Program-made: the position numbers and the translations under genes | Shown: piece after piece, positions 1-8,709 of the stretch | Numbering within the stretch: the stretch's first letter is position 1 | Layout: each line of letters begins with the position of its first letter | Source: an uncultured Alistipes sp. | GTDB taxonomy: Bacteria; Bacteroidota; Bacteroidia; Bacteroidales; Rikenellaceae | DNA: 64,000 nucleotides | NCBI GenBank assembly: GCA_900769405.1 | Contig: CAAGGL010000010.1 | Location: 62,001 to 126,000 of the forward strand | Reading direction: 5' to 3' | The notes under the pieces: model-generated | Seen by the model: only the letters and a program-made list of their open reading frames with translations | The model's database searches: none | Told to the model about the DNA's origin: nothing

Positions 1-539
1 TGATCATTCTGACCGCCACCCTGCTGGTTCTGGTCGTTCTGATTCTGGTTTTGGTTGTTGTTGCCGCCACCGCCACCACCGCCTTGCTGATTATCCTCGA
101 TATACTTCTTGGTGTAGGCGTAGTTGTACTTGGTTTCCAGATCGGCAGGATTCAGGCGTAGCGAACGCTTGTAGGCCGCCAGCGCCTCCTGATACTTCTT
201 CTGCTGAAAGAGCGCGTTGCCTAGATTGTAGTACGAGTGTGCGCGGTCGAGGTTGTTGCGTGTCGAGTCGGCAGCCAGCGCCGTAAAGACCTTCTCGGCC
301 TCATCGAACTTCTGCTGCTTGTAGAGCGCATCACCCAGGTTGAACGTCGCCTCGAAGCAGGTGTCGCTCAGCTGTTGCGCCTCGCGGTAACGCTCCTCGG
401 CACGGTCGTAATCCAGACGCTCATAGGCGCGGTTGCCGCGACGTACACGACTGCGCTCAGGCCACTTTTGAGCCTGCGCCTCGGTCGTAACAAACAGCGT
501 CACCGCAACTGTAAATATCAAATATACAATTCGTTTCAT
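1..539 (-). CDS. TPR protein, BatC-like (3' end cut by the window edge)
   Basis: The product has an N-terminal signal peptide (MKRIVYLIFTVAVTLFV...) followed by tetratricopeptide repeats with the usual YYNLGNALFQQKKYQEAL-type pattern at about residues 85-140. It then enters a Gly/Asn/Gln-rich low-complexity stretch that runs off the window. The start codon overlaps the stop of the upstream gene by one base (TAATG), so the two are probably translationally coupled. Position behind moxR, DUF58 and a BatD-like gene, plus TPRs and a Q/N-rich tail, matches BatC of the Bacteroidetes aerotolerance (Bat) operon. BatC is thought to act in a periplasmic protein complex. The exact orthology is inferred; the C-terminus is not visible. 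Confidence 0.8.
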   Translation of the reverse strand, partial: MKRIVYLIFTVAVTLFVTTEAQAQKWPERSRVRRGNRAYERLDYDRAEERYREAQQLSDTCFEATFNLGDALYKQQKFDEAEKVFTALAADSTRNNLDRAHSYYNLGNALFQQKKYQEALAAYKRSLRLNPADLETKYNYAYTKKYIEDNQQGGGGGGGNNNQNQNQNDQNQQGGGQND

Positions 540-1528
540 TAGTCGTCAATCTCTTTTTTTGTTTCGTCGCTCTCGGCCTCGATCACCTCGACGGCCTTGG
601 TCTCCTCGACAAAATAGTAGGCATCGAGATAGGCCTGCTCGTGGTACTGCTCGTCGGGAATTACGCGGGCAAACTTCACCAAATCGGCCGTGCGCAGGAT
701 CTCGATGAGGTTGCGGCGCGACTTGTCGGGTAGCTCCTGGCTGCGCAGTGTTGCGACGATCTCGTCGGTGGTCATCTCCATCGCACCGAACTCGTAACGC
801 GCGGCGATGTATCGACGCAGGATGTCGGTCAGCCCCGAGTAGTAATCCTTGAAACGGCTGTTCTGCCACAACTTCTGGTGGTGCAGTGCTTCGAGAGCCT
901 TGATCGCCTCGACGTGGGGCGGAATGACCTCCTTCGGGCGGAAGGGGTTGGGCATCTTGATGTTATACTTGTGAACCAACCAGATGATCAATCCCACCAG
1001 CGCCGCCAACAGCAACACCGCCAGCGCCGCGCGCCACAGATAACCCGAGAATTCGCCCCAACGCAGCGGCATATCCTTCGGACGCTTGATGTCGTTGATT
1101 GTCATCGTTGTGGTGTCGATCTCGATCGGCTCGATGTAGAGCACCAGCGAATCGACGCTGTAAATCGTGTCGTTGATATTCTTGTCGAGGTATGCCAGCG
1201 GCGTGCGTCCCAGCGCGAGGGTGCCCTCGCCGTATGCCGCCAGACGGTAGCGCTTGCGCAGGTGCTGACGACGACCATTGCGCTCGACGGTATCGAGCGG
1301 CAACTCCTCGATCAGTTCCAACTCGCCATTCTCGCCCGTATCGAACGAGGGGAAGCCGATGACCTGCACCTGATCCTTCTTGACGTCGATGGTCAGCAGC
1401 ACCTCGTCACCCAGCAGCACGCTGTCGGGCGTGATCGACGCACGCACCTCGGGGCGCTCGCTCTGAGCCGCCACCGTGAGGCATAGGAGCACCGCCACGA
1501 ACGTCAATATATTTCGTAATCTGTTCAT
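539..1528 (-). CDS. BatD-like membrane-anchored protein of the moxR/Bat operon
   Basis: This 329-residue protein has a signal peptide (ending near AAQS, residue 22) and a periplasmic domain of about 130 residues resembling BatD-type beta domains. One transmembrane helix follows at about 166-185 (LAVLLLAALVGLIIWLV). The cytoplasmic C-terminal domain begins after a Pro-rich PPHVEAIKALEAL segment. The same arrangement is known for the unnamed gene directly behind moxR-DUF58 in Bacteroides. It lies 10 bp after the DUF58 gene and overlaps the TPR gene, so it is in the same operon. Function is unproven; it probably partners the MoxR ATPase. Gene presence is certain, the family call good. Confidence 0.85.
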   Translation of the reverse strand: MNRLRNILTFVAVLLCLTVAAQSERPEVRASITPDSVLLGDEVLLTIDVKKDQVQVIGFPSFDTGENGELELIEELPLDTVERNGRRQHLRKRYRLAAYGEGTLALGRTPLAYLDKNINDTIYSVDSLVLYIEPIEIDTTTMTINDIKRPKDMPLRWGEFSGYLWRAALAVLLLAALVGLIIWLVHKYNIKMPNPFRPKEVIPPHVEAIKALEALHHQKLWQNSRFKDYYSGLTDILRRYIAARYEFGAMEMTTDEIVATLRSQELPDKSRRNLIEILRTADLVKFARVIPDEQYHEQAYLDAYYFVEETKAVEVIEAESDETKKEIDD

Positions 1529-1538
1529 TTTCGGTCGA

Positions 1539-2420
1539 TTATCTCTGTTTGAAAAGTTTAATCAGCGCCGCTACATAGTCCTCGTCGGTAGCAACGGTAG
1601 CCGTGTCGATGCGGTTCTGTTTGAGCATCGTCTCGATGCGCTGATTGCGACGCGCCCAATCGTTGGCGTAGGCCTCGCGCACGCGACGCGACGAAGAGTC
1701 GATCCACACCTTCTCGCCCGTCTCGGCATCCTCCAACTCCAAGATACCCACATCGGGCAGCTCCTGCTCGCGGTGGTCATAGACGCGGATACCCACCAGA
1801 TCGTGGCGGCCGCCCGTGATCTTCAATGCCTCCTCGAAAGCGGCTGCATCGGCCTCCGAATCCATAAAATCGGAGAGCAGGAACGAGGTTGTTCGCTTCT
1901 TGCTCACCGCCGCCAGAAAGCGCAACGGCTCCGAGAGCGACGTGCCGCGACCCTCGGGTTTGAAACCGATTAACTCGCGGATAATCATCAGGATATGTTG
2001 GCGACCCTTCTTCGGGGGAATGAACTTCTCGACGCGATCGCTGAAAAATATGCAACCCACCTTATCGTTGTTCTGCGAGGCCGAGAAGGCCAGCACAGCG
2101 GCGATTTCGGTGATCACATTCTTCTTCAACAGCTCGTTCGAACCGAACATACGCGACCCGCTCACATCGACCAACAGCATCATTGTCAGCTCGCGCTCCT
2201 CCTCATAGACCTTGATGTGGGGTTTGCGCGAACGTGCCGTCACGTTCCAGTCGATATCGCGCACGTCGTCGCCCACGCGGTACTCGCGCACCTCGCTGAA
2301 CGACATACCGCGACCGCGGAACGCCGTGTGATACTTGCCCGCAAAGATCTCGTTACTCAGCCCTCGGGTCTTGATCTCGATCTTGCGGACGCGCTTCAAA
2401 ATGTCGTTTTCGACGCTCAT
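1539..2420 (-). CDS. DUF58 / vWA-like protein of the MoxR operon
   Basis: This 293-residue protein carries the DUF58 signature around residues 50-62 (VGDDVRDIDWNVTAR) and a von Willebrand A-type MIDAS motif DVSGS at 85-89. It has no signal peptide or membrane helix, so it is cytosolic. DUF58 proteins are encoded next to MoxR AAA+ ATPases and are taken to be their vWA-type partners or substrates in assembling envelope complexes. It starts 5 bp after moxR and is followed 10 bp later by the BatD-like gene, consistent with one transcript. Confidence 0.93.
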   Translation of the reverse strand: MSVENDILKRVRKIEIKTRGLSNEIFAGKYHTAFRGRGMSFSEVREYRVGDDVRDIDWNVTARSRKPHIKVYEEERELTMMLLVDVSGSRMFGSNELLKKNVITEIAAVLAFSASQNNDKVGCIFFSDRVEKFIPPKKGRQHILMIIRELIGFKPEGRGTSLSEPLRFLAAVSKKRTTSFLLSDFMDSEADAAAFEEALKITGGRHDLVGIRVYDHREQELPDVGILELEDAETGEKVWIDSSSRRVREAYANDWARRNQRIETMLKQNRIDTATVATDEDYVAALIKLFKQR

Positions 2421-2425
2421 CAGAA

Positions 2426-3424
2426 TTAGGGTACTACGACGTTATTCAGAATATCGGTAATGATCTCTTCGGTGGTAATGTTCTCGGCCTCAGCCTCGTA
2501 GGTTAGACCGATGCGGTGGCGCAGCACATCGTGGCACACGGCACGCACATCCTCGGGGATCACATAACCGCGACGCTTGATGAAGGCGTAGCTACGTGCA
2601 GCCTTTGCCAGCGAGATGCTCGCACGGGGCGAGGCACCGTAGCCGATCATCGACTGCAACTTCTGCAAGTTGTACTCCTGCGGCTCGCGCGTTGCGAAGA
2701 TGATGTCGATGATATACTTCTCGATCTTCTCGTCCATATATACATCCTCGACCACCTTACGCGCCTTGACAATATCCTCGGGCGTGATCACCTTGTTGGG
2801 CTCGGGCATACCCGCACCCGACAGATTCATACGCACGATGTCGCGCTCCTCCTGCTTGTTGGGATACGAGATCTTGGCTTTGAGCATAAAACGGTCCACC
2901 TGCGCCTCGGGCAGAGGATAGGTACCCTCCTGTTCCAGGGGGTTCTGTGTCGCCATTACAAGGAAGGGCTTGGGCAGGGCGTATGTCTCGTCACCGATGG
3001 TCACCTGACGCTCCTGCATCGCTTCGAGCAGTGCCGACTGTACCTTTGCCGGCGAACGGTTGATCTCATCGGCCAGCACGAAGTTGGCGAAAATGGGACC
3101 GCGACGCACGGTGAAATCCTCGCTCTTCTGCGAGTAGATGAGCGTACCGATAAGGTCGGCGGGCAGCAGGTCGGGCGTGAACTGGATACGGCTGAAACGC
3201 GCATCGACAGCCTTTGCCAGCGTTGTGATCGCCAATGTTTTTGCCAGGCCTGGCACACCCTCCAAGAGGATATGACCGTTCGACAACAGACCGATCATCA
3301 GCGTGTCGATCAGATGTTTCTGGCCGACGATGACCTTGCTCATTTCGGCATTCAGCGTATCGACAAAGAGGCTTTCGCGCTCGATACGCTCGTTAAGTTC
3401 CTTGATGTTAATTACTTCGCTCAT
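2426..3424 (-). CDS. moxR: MoxR family AAA+ ATPase
   Basis: This 332-residue AAA+ ATPase has Walker A GVPGLAKT at residues 56-63 and Walker B FVLADE at 115-120. The MoxR-typical INRSPAKVQSALLEAM follows, then a sensor segment VMATQNPLEQEGTYPLPEAQ. MoxR ATPases act as chaperones that mature vWA-containing complexes. It is the first gene of the leftward operon with DUF58, the BatD-like gene and the TPR gene. A TAnnTTTG-type box lies about 100 bp upstream. Confidence 0.95.
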   Translation of the reverse strand: MSEVINIKELNERIERESLFVDTLNAEMSKVIVGQKHLIDTLMIGLLSNGHILLEGVPGLAKTLAITTLAKAVDARFSRIQFTPDLLPADLIGTLIYSQKSEDFTVRRGPIFANFVLADEINRSPAKVQSALLEAMQERQVTIGDETYALPKPFLVMATQNPLEQEGTYPLPEAQVDRFMLKAKISYPNKQEERDIVRMNLSGAGMPEPNKVITPEDIVKARKVVEDVYMDEKIEKYIIDIIFATREPQEYNLQKLQSMIGYGASPRASISLAKAARSYAFIKRRGYVIPEDVRAVCHDVLRHRIGLTYEAEAENITTEEIITDILNNVVVP

Positions 3425-3521
3425 AGGTTTTATCTATTTTTTATTGTTTTTTAGCGTTTTTGAGGCCACCGCGCACGGCCGTTACCTAAAATAAATAAAC
3501 GCGCGCGAGCCAAAATTATTG

Positions 3522-3529
3522 CAAAGATA
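3522..3529 (-). promoter_or_regulatory. -7 box for the moxR operon
   Basis: On the minus strand this reads TATCTTTG, an exact match to the Bacteroidetes -7 consensus TAnnTTTG. No clean TTTG -33 box is seen 19-21 bases upstream (TGTG lies there). It would give a leader of about 90 nt to moxR. Confidence 0.5.
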
Positions 3530-3633
3530 CTCAAATATAATTCACATCACACACTTTGTGCGAGTTAACTTTGCGCCAAAAATGTAAATTCGCGCTCGTT
3601 TTCGAGAATTTTTGCGCCATTTCGAGTCCGAAT

Positions 3634-3664
3634 TTTGAATTAAACTCCCTTTTTTATACCTTTA
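3634..3664 (+). promoter_or_regulatory. Predicted promoter of dnaB
   Basis: TTTG at 3634-3637 is followed after exactly 19 bases by TACCTTTA at 3657-3664, one mismatch from TAnnTTTG. Transcription would start near 3671, about 16 bases before the dnaB ATG. A second -7-like box TAACTTTG lies at 3566-3573 without a matching -33 box. Confidence 0.6.
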
Positions 3665-3686
3665 CACCTCCAACATTTCGAATTTT

Positions 3687-5315
3687 ATGGCTAAAAGAGA
3701 GTACAAAGCGCCCTCGGAGAAGAACCGTGAGGCGTTTGAGGCATTGACCGAAATCGGTGGTACCGTGCCCCCGCAGGCTGTCGAGCTTGAAGAGGCGGTG
3801 CTTGGTGCGCTGATGCTCGACAAAGATAGTATCGTGACCGTGCAGGAGTTCATCACTCCCGAGGCCTTCTATGACCCTGTTCATCGCACGGTCTATAAGG
3901 CGATCGAGGATCTCTCGCGCGAGCTGAAACCCATTGACCTTTATACGGTTACCGAGCGCTTGAAGTCGGAGGGTAAGCTCAAAGAGGTGGGTGGTGCGCC
4001 CTTCTTGGCACAGCTCACGCAGAAGGTGGGTTCGGCGGCTCACGTCGAGTTCCACGCCAAGATCATCGCGCAGAAGTATGTCCAGCGCGAGTTGATCCGC
4101 TCATCGACCGAGATTCAGCGTATGTCGTACGACGAGTCGAAGGATGTAACCGAGCTGATTGGTTTTGCCGAGCAGGAGATTTTCCGCGTGGCCGAGGGTC
4201 ACGTCAAGCGATCGGTGCAGGACTCTAAGAGTGTGTTGGCCAAGACTTTGAAGTCGATCGAGGAGGCGGGCAAGAACAAGGATTCGTTCAGCGGTGTGCC
4301 CTCGGGCTTCGTGGGTATCGACCGCGAGACGCTCGGTTGGCAGCCCTCGGATCTGGTGATTCTGGCGGCACGTCCCGCGATGGGTAAGACGGCGTTTGTG
4401 CTCACTATGGCGCGTAACATTACGGTCGATCACGAGCGTCCCGTAGCCTTCTTCTCGCTCGAAATGAGCGCCGAACAGCTGATGAAGCGATTGATCATCG
4501 CCGAGTCGGGACTGGACGGCACAGCGGTCAAGAGTGGTAAACTGACGCCCGATCAGTGGCGCCATTTGGAGGTTTCGACCAAGCCGCTCGGCTCGGCACC
4601 TCTCTACATTGACGATACACCGGCGTTGTCGGTCTTTGAGTTCCGCTCGAAGGCGCGCCGTTTGAAGATACACAACAACATTCAGTTGATCGTGATCGAC
4701 TACTTGCAGCTGATGACCACGGGACAGTCGGGTCAGGGCAACCGCGAGCAGGAGGTTGCGACCATTTCGCGTACGCTCAAAGCGATCGCCAAGGAGTTGA
4801 ATGTCCCGATCATTGCGCTGTCGCAGTTGAGCCGTCAGACGGAGCTTCGTGGCGGTAACAAACGCCCCCAGCTGAGTGACCTTCGTGAGTCGGGAGCTAT
4901 CGAGCAGGACGCTGATATCGTGGCATTTATCCACCGTCCCGAGTACTACGGTATGACCGAGGACGAGAATGGTCAGTCGACGGCAGGTATGGCCGAATTC
5001 ATTCTGGCCAAGCACCGTAACGGCTCGGTCGGCACGGTCAATCTGCGCTTCCGCAAGGAGCAGGCACGCTTCCTCGACTACGATGCCGACACGGCGCACG
5101 AGACGTTCAGTTATACCGATAGCGCGATGGGTGCTACGGGTGGTTTCGGCGGCGGCTCAGGCTTAGGCGGTGCGGCTGATGGCGGTTTTGGTGGCGGTTT
5201 GGCGTCGGGCATTGGAGGCGAATTCGATCTGCCTCCTGCGGGTGCACCGATGACGGGCGGCACGATCGGCGGGGCGCAACCGAAGGCTCCCAATATGGAC
5301 GATGCTCCATTCTAA
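3687..5315 (+). CDS. dnaB: Replicative DNA helicase DnaB
   Basis: This 542-residue protein has the DnaB N-terminal helical domain (PQAVELEEAVLGALMLD, residues 31-47), the RecA-like ATPase with Walker A AARPAMGKT near 227, and the DnaB signature DYLQLM near 340. Motif SQLSRQTELR lies near 380. DnaB unwinds duplex DNA at the replication fork as a hexamer. The last ~60 residues are unusual: a Gly-rich linker from about residue 480, then the acidic-hydrophobic tip MDDAPF, which resembles the C-terminal tip of SSB. The start fits a promoter 23-53 bp upstream. A YifB gene follows after 16 bp. Confidence 0.97.
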   Translation: MAKREYKAPSEKNREAFEALTEIGGTVPPQAVELEEAVLGALMLDKDSIVTVQEFITPEAFYDPVHRTVYKAIEDLSRELKPIDLYTVTERLKSEGKLKEVGGAPFLAQLTQKVGSAAHVEFHAKIIAQKYVQRELIRSSTEIQRMSYDESKDVTELIGFAEQEIFRVAEGHVKRSVQDSKSVLAKTLKSIEEAGKNKDSFSGVPSGFVGIDRETLGWQPSDLVILAARPAMGKTAFVLTMARNITVDHERPVAFFSLEMSAEQLMKRLIIAESGLDGTAVKSGKLTPDQWRHLEVSTKPLGSAPLYIDDTPALSVFEFRSKARRLKIHNNIQLIVIDYLQLMTTGQSGQGNREQEVATISRTLKAIAKELNVPIIALSQLSRQTELRGGNKRPQLSDLRESGAIEQDADIVAFIHRPEYYGMTEDENGQSTAGMAEFILAKHRNGSVGTVNLRFRKEQARFLDYDADTAHETFSYTDSAMGATGGFGGGSGLGGAADGGFGGGLASGIGGEFDLPPAGAPMTGGTIGGAQPKAPNMDDAPF

Positions 5316-5331
5316 AACACAATAAATCAAT

Positions 5332-6870
5332 ATGTTCGTCAAAACATACGCAGGAACGGTCGTCGGTATCGACGCTGTGATGGTTACGGTCGAGGCCGAC
5401 ATCACGCGCGGTATCGGAATGTTTCTGGTGGGTCTGCCCGACAACGCCGTGAAGGAGTCGCAGGAGCGTATCCGCGCGGCGTTCGAGAATAGTGGCTACC
5501 GTATGAGTGGTCGCAAGATTGTGGTCAATCTGGCGCCTGCCGACCTGCGTAAAGAGGGCTCGTTGTTCGACCTGCCGATAGCGGTTGCGCTGTTGGCGGC
5601 ATCGGGTCAGATGGAGAGCGAACTAATCGATAAATATATGATCCTCGGCGAGTTATCGCTCGACGGAACCCTCCGCCCGATCAAGGGTGCACTGCCACTT
5701 ACGGTACGTGCGGCGAGCGAGGGTCTGCGAGGTGTGATCCTGCCCGAGGAGAATGCTCGCGAGGCGGCTGTTGTCGAGGGTACGGAGGTCATTGGTGTGC
5801 AGTCGCTGGCGCAGGTTGTGGCCTTCCTGACGGGCGAGGAGCAGATCGAACCGACACGCCTCGATGTCGCAGAAGTATTTGATTATGAATCGGATCGCTT
5901 TGGCGAGGACTTTGCCGATGTGAAGGGTCAGACGCAGGCTAAGCGCGCCTTGGAGATCGCGGCGGCGGGCGGTCATAACGTGGTGATGATCGGTGCCCCG
6001 GGCTCGGGTAAGACGATGCTGGCGCGACGAATGCCCTCGATTATGCCTCCGATGACGCTCGGCGAGGCGCTCGAAACCACTAAGATCCACTCCGTTGCGG
6101 GCAAGCTGGGTAGCGAGCGCGGTCTGCTGGCACGCCGTCCCTTCCGCGCGCCCCACCACCTGACCTCGCAAGTGGCGCTGATTGGTGGCGGTACGTCGCC
6201 CCAACCCGGTGAGGTGTCGTTGGCGCACAACGGAATTTTGTTCCTTGATGAGCTTCCCGAATTTGGTCGCAATGTTCTCGAAGTGTTGCGCCAACCGCTT
6301 GAAGATAAGAAGATTACCGTATCACGCGCAAAGTATAGCGTCGAGTATCCCGCCAATTTTTCGCTCATCGCGTCGATGAATCCCTGCCCCTGCGGCTACT
6401 ATAACCACCCGACCAAGGAGTGCACCTGCGCAGCGGGAGCGGTGTTCCGCTATATGAATCGCATTTCGGGACCTCTGCTCGACCGCATCGACCTCCATAT
6501 CGAGGTTACGCCCGTGTCGTTGGAGGAGCTTTCGAGCGACCGCGTGGAGGAGTCGAGCGCAACGATCCGCGAGCGTGTGATCCGTGCCCGCGCGATCCAA
6601 ACTGCTCGTTTTGAGGGAATTGAGGGTGTGCATACCAATGCGATGATGAATAGTCGAATGTTGCGCGAGTACTGCCCGCTGGAACCTGCGGCACGCACGC
6701 TGTTGGAGCGCGCGATGGAGCGTCTGAACCTCTCGGCACGCGCCTACGACCGCATTATCAAGGTTGCGCGCACGATTGCCGACCTTGCGGGCGAGGAGCA
6801 GATCGCGCCCGCCCATATCGCCGAGGCGATCACCTACCGCAGCCTCGACCGCGAAAGCTGGGGGCGATAG
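5332..6870 (+). CDS. YifB/ComM family Mg-chelatase-like AAA+ ATPase
   Basis: This 512-residue protein has the N-terminal ChlI/Lon-like domain (residues 1-170), Walker A GAPGSGKT near 221, Walker B ILFLDELPEF near 301, a Cys-rich zinc-like stretch NPCPCGYYNHPTKECTC near 350, and the C-terminal Mg-chelatase helical domain. This matches the YifB/ComM family. ComM promotes branch migration during natural transformation in gamma-proteobacteria; the role in Bacteroidetes is not established. It lies 16 bp after dnaB in the same direction. The family call is firm. Confidence 0.95.
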   Translation: MFVKTYAGTVVGIDAVMVTVEADITRGIGMFLVGLPDNAVKESQERIRAAFENSGYRMSGRKIVVNLAPADLRKEGSLFDLPIAVALLAASGQMESELIDKYMILGELSLDGTLRPIKGALPLTVRAASEGLRGVILPEENAREAAVVEGTEVIGVQSLAQVVAFLTGEEQIEPTRLDVAEVFDYESDRFGEDFADVKGQTQAKRALEIAAAGGHNVVMIGAPGSGKTMLARRMPSIMPPMTLGEALETTKIHSVAGKLGSERGLLARRPFRAPHHLTSQVALIGGGTSPQPGEVSLAHNGILFLDELPEFGRNVLEVLRQPLEDKKITVSRAKYSVEYPANFSLIASMNPCPCGYYNHPTKECTCAAGAVFRYMNRISGPLLDRIDLHIEVTPVSLEELSSDRVEESSATIRERVIRARAIQTARFEGIEGVHTNAMMNSRMLREYCPLEPAARTLLERAMERLNLSARAYDRIIKVARTIADLAGEEQIAPAHIAEAITYRSLDRESWGR

Positions 6871-6877
6871 TTTGACG

Positions 6878-6943
6878 ATTCACAATTCACGATTCACGAT
6901 TCACAATTCACAATTCACAATTCACGATTCACGATTCACGATT
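6878..6943 (+). repeat. Heptad repeat array ATTCAC(A/G) x9
   Basis: Nine uninterrupted 7-bp units ATTCACA or ATTCACG run from 6878 to 6940, in the order A,G,G,A,A,A,G,G,G by last base, and end with ATTGGGG. The array starts 8 bp after the yifB stop. Related arrays lie at 8770-8797 and 58242-58272. Confidence 0.95.
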
Positions 6944-7017
6944 GGGGTTAACGATCGCTGGAACACAATAAATTATCCGATTGAGCGTTAGTCTTCTAAG
7001 ACCAAACAGAGAATTCT

Positions 7018-7578
7018 ATGAAACGAGTGTTACTTTTGCTGTTCGGCCTGATTTTGGGCACGGCGGCGCTCTCGCCACTCGCGGCGCAGGGCTACATCGA
7101 GCAGTATCTGCAAGACGAAAAACCGATCTACGTGAGTGGTTATCGTAGCTATCTGGACATCCAAGTGACGGTCGATGAGTTTAGCAGTAGCGGCGATGCG
7201 TGCCTGCACGCCGTCACTTCGCAGGGTTATCTGCACCGCGAGTGCCTCTATGTTGGTGCTGGTACGGGTCTGATTTGGGGCATTGGCAAGCAGGGTCGCC
7301 ACGAACTTGCGGTGCCCGTTTTTGGCGAGATTCGCGGATTGTTTGGTCGCAACAGCAAGGTGCAGCCCTATGTTGGTTTGCGTTTGGGCGCAGCGTTCGA
7401 GGTAATGGAGCAGCAACGCTATCGTGACGGCAAAATCGATGTGAGTGGCTATTTGGAGCCGATACTCGGAGTCGAGTTTGGTCGCTACCACGCCGCAATC
7501 TCCTATATGAACCAAAATTTAGTGGCACAGTCGGGCAGTGGCATAACCATCTCGCTCGGCTTCCGTTTTGGTAACTAA
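7018..7578 (+). CDS. Exported protein, probable small outer-membrane beta-barrel
   Basis: I do not recognise a named family. The 186-residue product starts with a clear signal peptide (MKRVLLLLFGLILGTAALSP, cleavage near LAAQG). It continues with alternating hydrophobic strands, several Gly-rich turns (VGAGTGLIWGIG, VGLRLGAAFEV) and a last strand GITISLGFRFGN. That pattern fits a small 8-strand-type barrel. It is followed 18 bp later by another exported protein in the same direction, so the two probably form an operon. The barrel call is inference from composition and strand pattern. Confidence 0.75.
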   Translation: MKRVLLLLFGLILGTAALSPLAAQGYIEQYLQDEKPIYVSGYRSYLDIQVTVDEFSSSGDACLHAVTSQGYLHRECLYVGAGTGLIWGIGKQGRHELAVPVFGEIRGLFGRNSKVQPYVGLRLGAAFEVMEQQRYRDGKIDVSGYLEPILGVEFGRYHAAISYMNQNLVAQSGSGITISLGFRFGN

Positions 7579-7596
7579 TCACAAAACATCACAACT

Positions 7597-8595
7597 ATGA
7601 AACGCACCACAACACTTATTTTTGCGCTTTTCGCATTTGCAACGGCTCTTGCGCACGAGCCCGCGACGCCGCGCCACGGCTACCGCACCGACGAAAAACT
7701 CGCGCTGCGCGGTGCGATTAAGCAACTGGCCGACTACTTTGCGTGCGACACGTTGGCGAGTGGCGAGCTTGTTCCCGATACGACCAAATCTATTTATGTA
7801 GTCTTCGATTTCGACCGCGCGGGCAACGTGGTCAAGGAGGCATATCACTTTCTGAACAATGGCTCGAAGCGTCAAGATGGCGAAATCCATTACCTTTATA
7901 ATGAGCAGAATAGATGCATCGAGGAGCGTCGAGGTGGCTTTAACGCTACGCATTTTGTCTATGATGATCGCGGGCTGCTGATTGCGCAGTATGAGGTCGA
8001 TGATGAAGGTCGCAAGGTCAATCATTGGGCGCACGACTACAACAAAAAGGGTCAAAAAATTAAATCTTACCCCGTCGATCCCGATTGGGAGTATATCTAC
8101 GAGCAGTATAAGTACGACCGCGCGGGTAATGTGATCAAGGAGTCGCGCCGCTATTCGAATGGTAAGTTGTACGAAACCAAGAAGATGCGCTACGACAAGC
8201 AGGAACGCCTGATCGACTATCGCAAACAGGCGCGCCGGAAGGATATGCGCTTGGGCTATCTGCGTCGCCACGAGAGTGTGATTTTCGACTACACGCCCCA
8301 TCAGCATACGACCTATCGTTACGATGAGCGCGGTAATTGTGTCGAAGAAATTTCCTATTTCCCTGTGAATGAGATTCGTACAACCCGTATCCGAGAGTTC
8401 GACGCGATGGATAATTGTGTCGATGAGCGTTTCTATCAGGAGAGTGGCGAGAGTCTGCTCCGCCACAGCCACTACACGTGCCAATACGAGTATGACGCGC
8501 AGGGTAATTGGATCAAATGCGCCAAGTCGATAGTTCGCAACGGCAAAGCGCAGGTTGTCGACGTCGCCCTCCGCCAAATCAGCTACTACGAATAA
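7597..8595 (+). CDS. Exported YD-repeat (RHS-like) protein
   Basis: The 332-residue product has a short signal peptide (MKRTTTLIFALFAFATALA). From about residue 68 onward it carries roughly nine degenerate repeats of the form Y-[DN]-x-x-G-x-x-[IV], for example YDRAGNVVKEAY, YDDRGLLIAQY, YDRAGNVIKES, YDERGNCVEE and YDAQGNWIK. These resemble RHS/YD repeats, which form beta-sheet shells or surface beta-solenoids. Its length is far below that of RHS toxins and no toxin domain is present. It is probably co-transcribed with the small barrel-like gene 18 bp upstream; a shared surface role is inference. Confidence 0.8.
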   Translation: MKRTTTLIFALFAFATALAHEPATPRHGYRTDEKLALRGAIKQLADYFACDTLASGELVPDTTKSIYVVFDFDRAGNVVKEAYHFLNNGSKRQDGEIHYLYNEQNRCIEERRGGFNATHFVYDDRGLLIAQYEVDDEGRKVNHWAHDYNKKGQKIKSYPVDPDWEYIYEQYKYDRAGNVIKESRRYSNGKLYETKKMRYDKQERLIDYRKQARRKDMRLGYLRRHESVIFDYTPHQHTTYRYDERGNCVEEISYFPVNEIRTTRIREFDAMDNCVDERFYQESGESLLRHSHYTCQYEYDAQGNWIKCAKSIVRNGKAQVVDVALRQISYYE

Positions 8596-8656
8596 CAACC
8601 GCGCCCTCGTCACGCCGTTCTCCCTCTCGTCGCCGCCGCACCCTGCTGCGCCGTGC

Positions 8657-8709
8657 CCACTCACCGCCGTTGCCCCTTCGCGTCCACTCACCCGTCGCCG
8701 CCCTTCGCG
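8657..8709 (+). repeat. Imperfect tandem repeat, 27-bp period, in C-rich intergenic DNA
   Basis: Two imperfect copies start at 8657 and 8684. Each begins CCACTCACC and ends CCCTTCGCG. They lie in a strongly C-rich, G-poor stretch (about 8600-8750) between two genes. No convincing open reading frame, RNA structure or promoter was seen in this part. Confidence 0.7.

Noticed and set aside
6878..6943. CRISPR-like array
   Set aside because: Units are 7 bp with no spacers and no cas genes nearby; it is a short tandem repeat.
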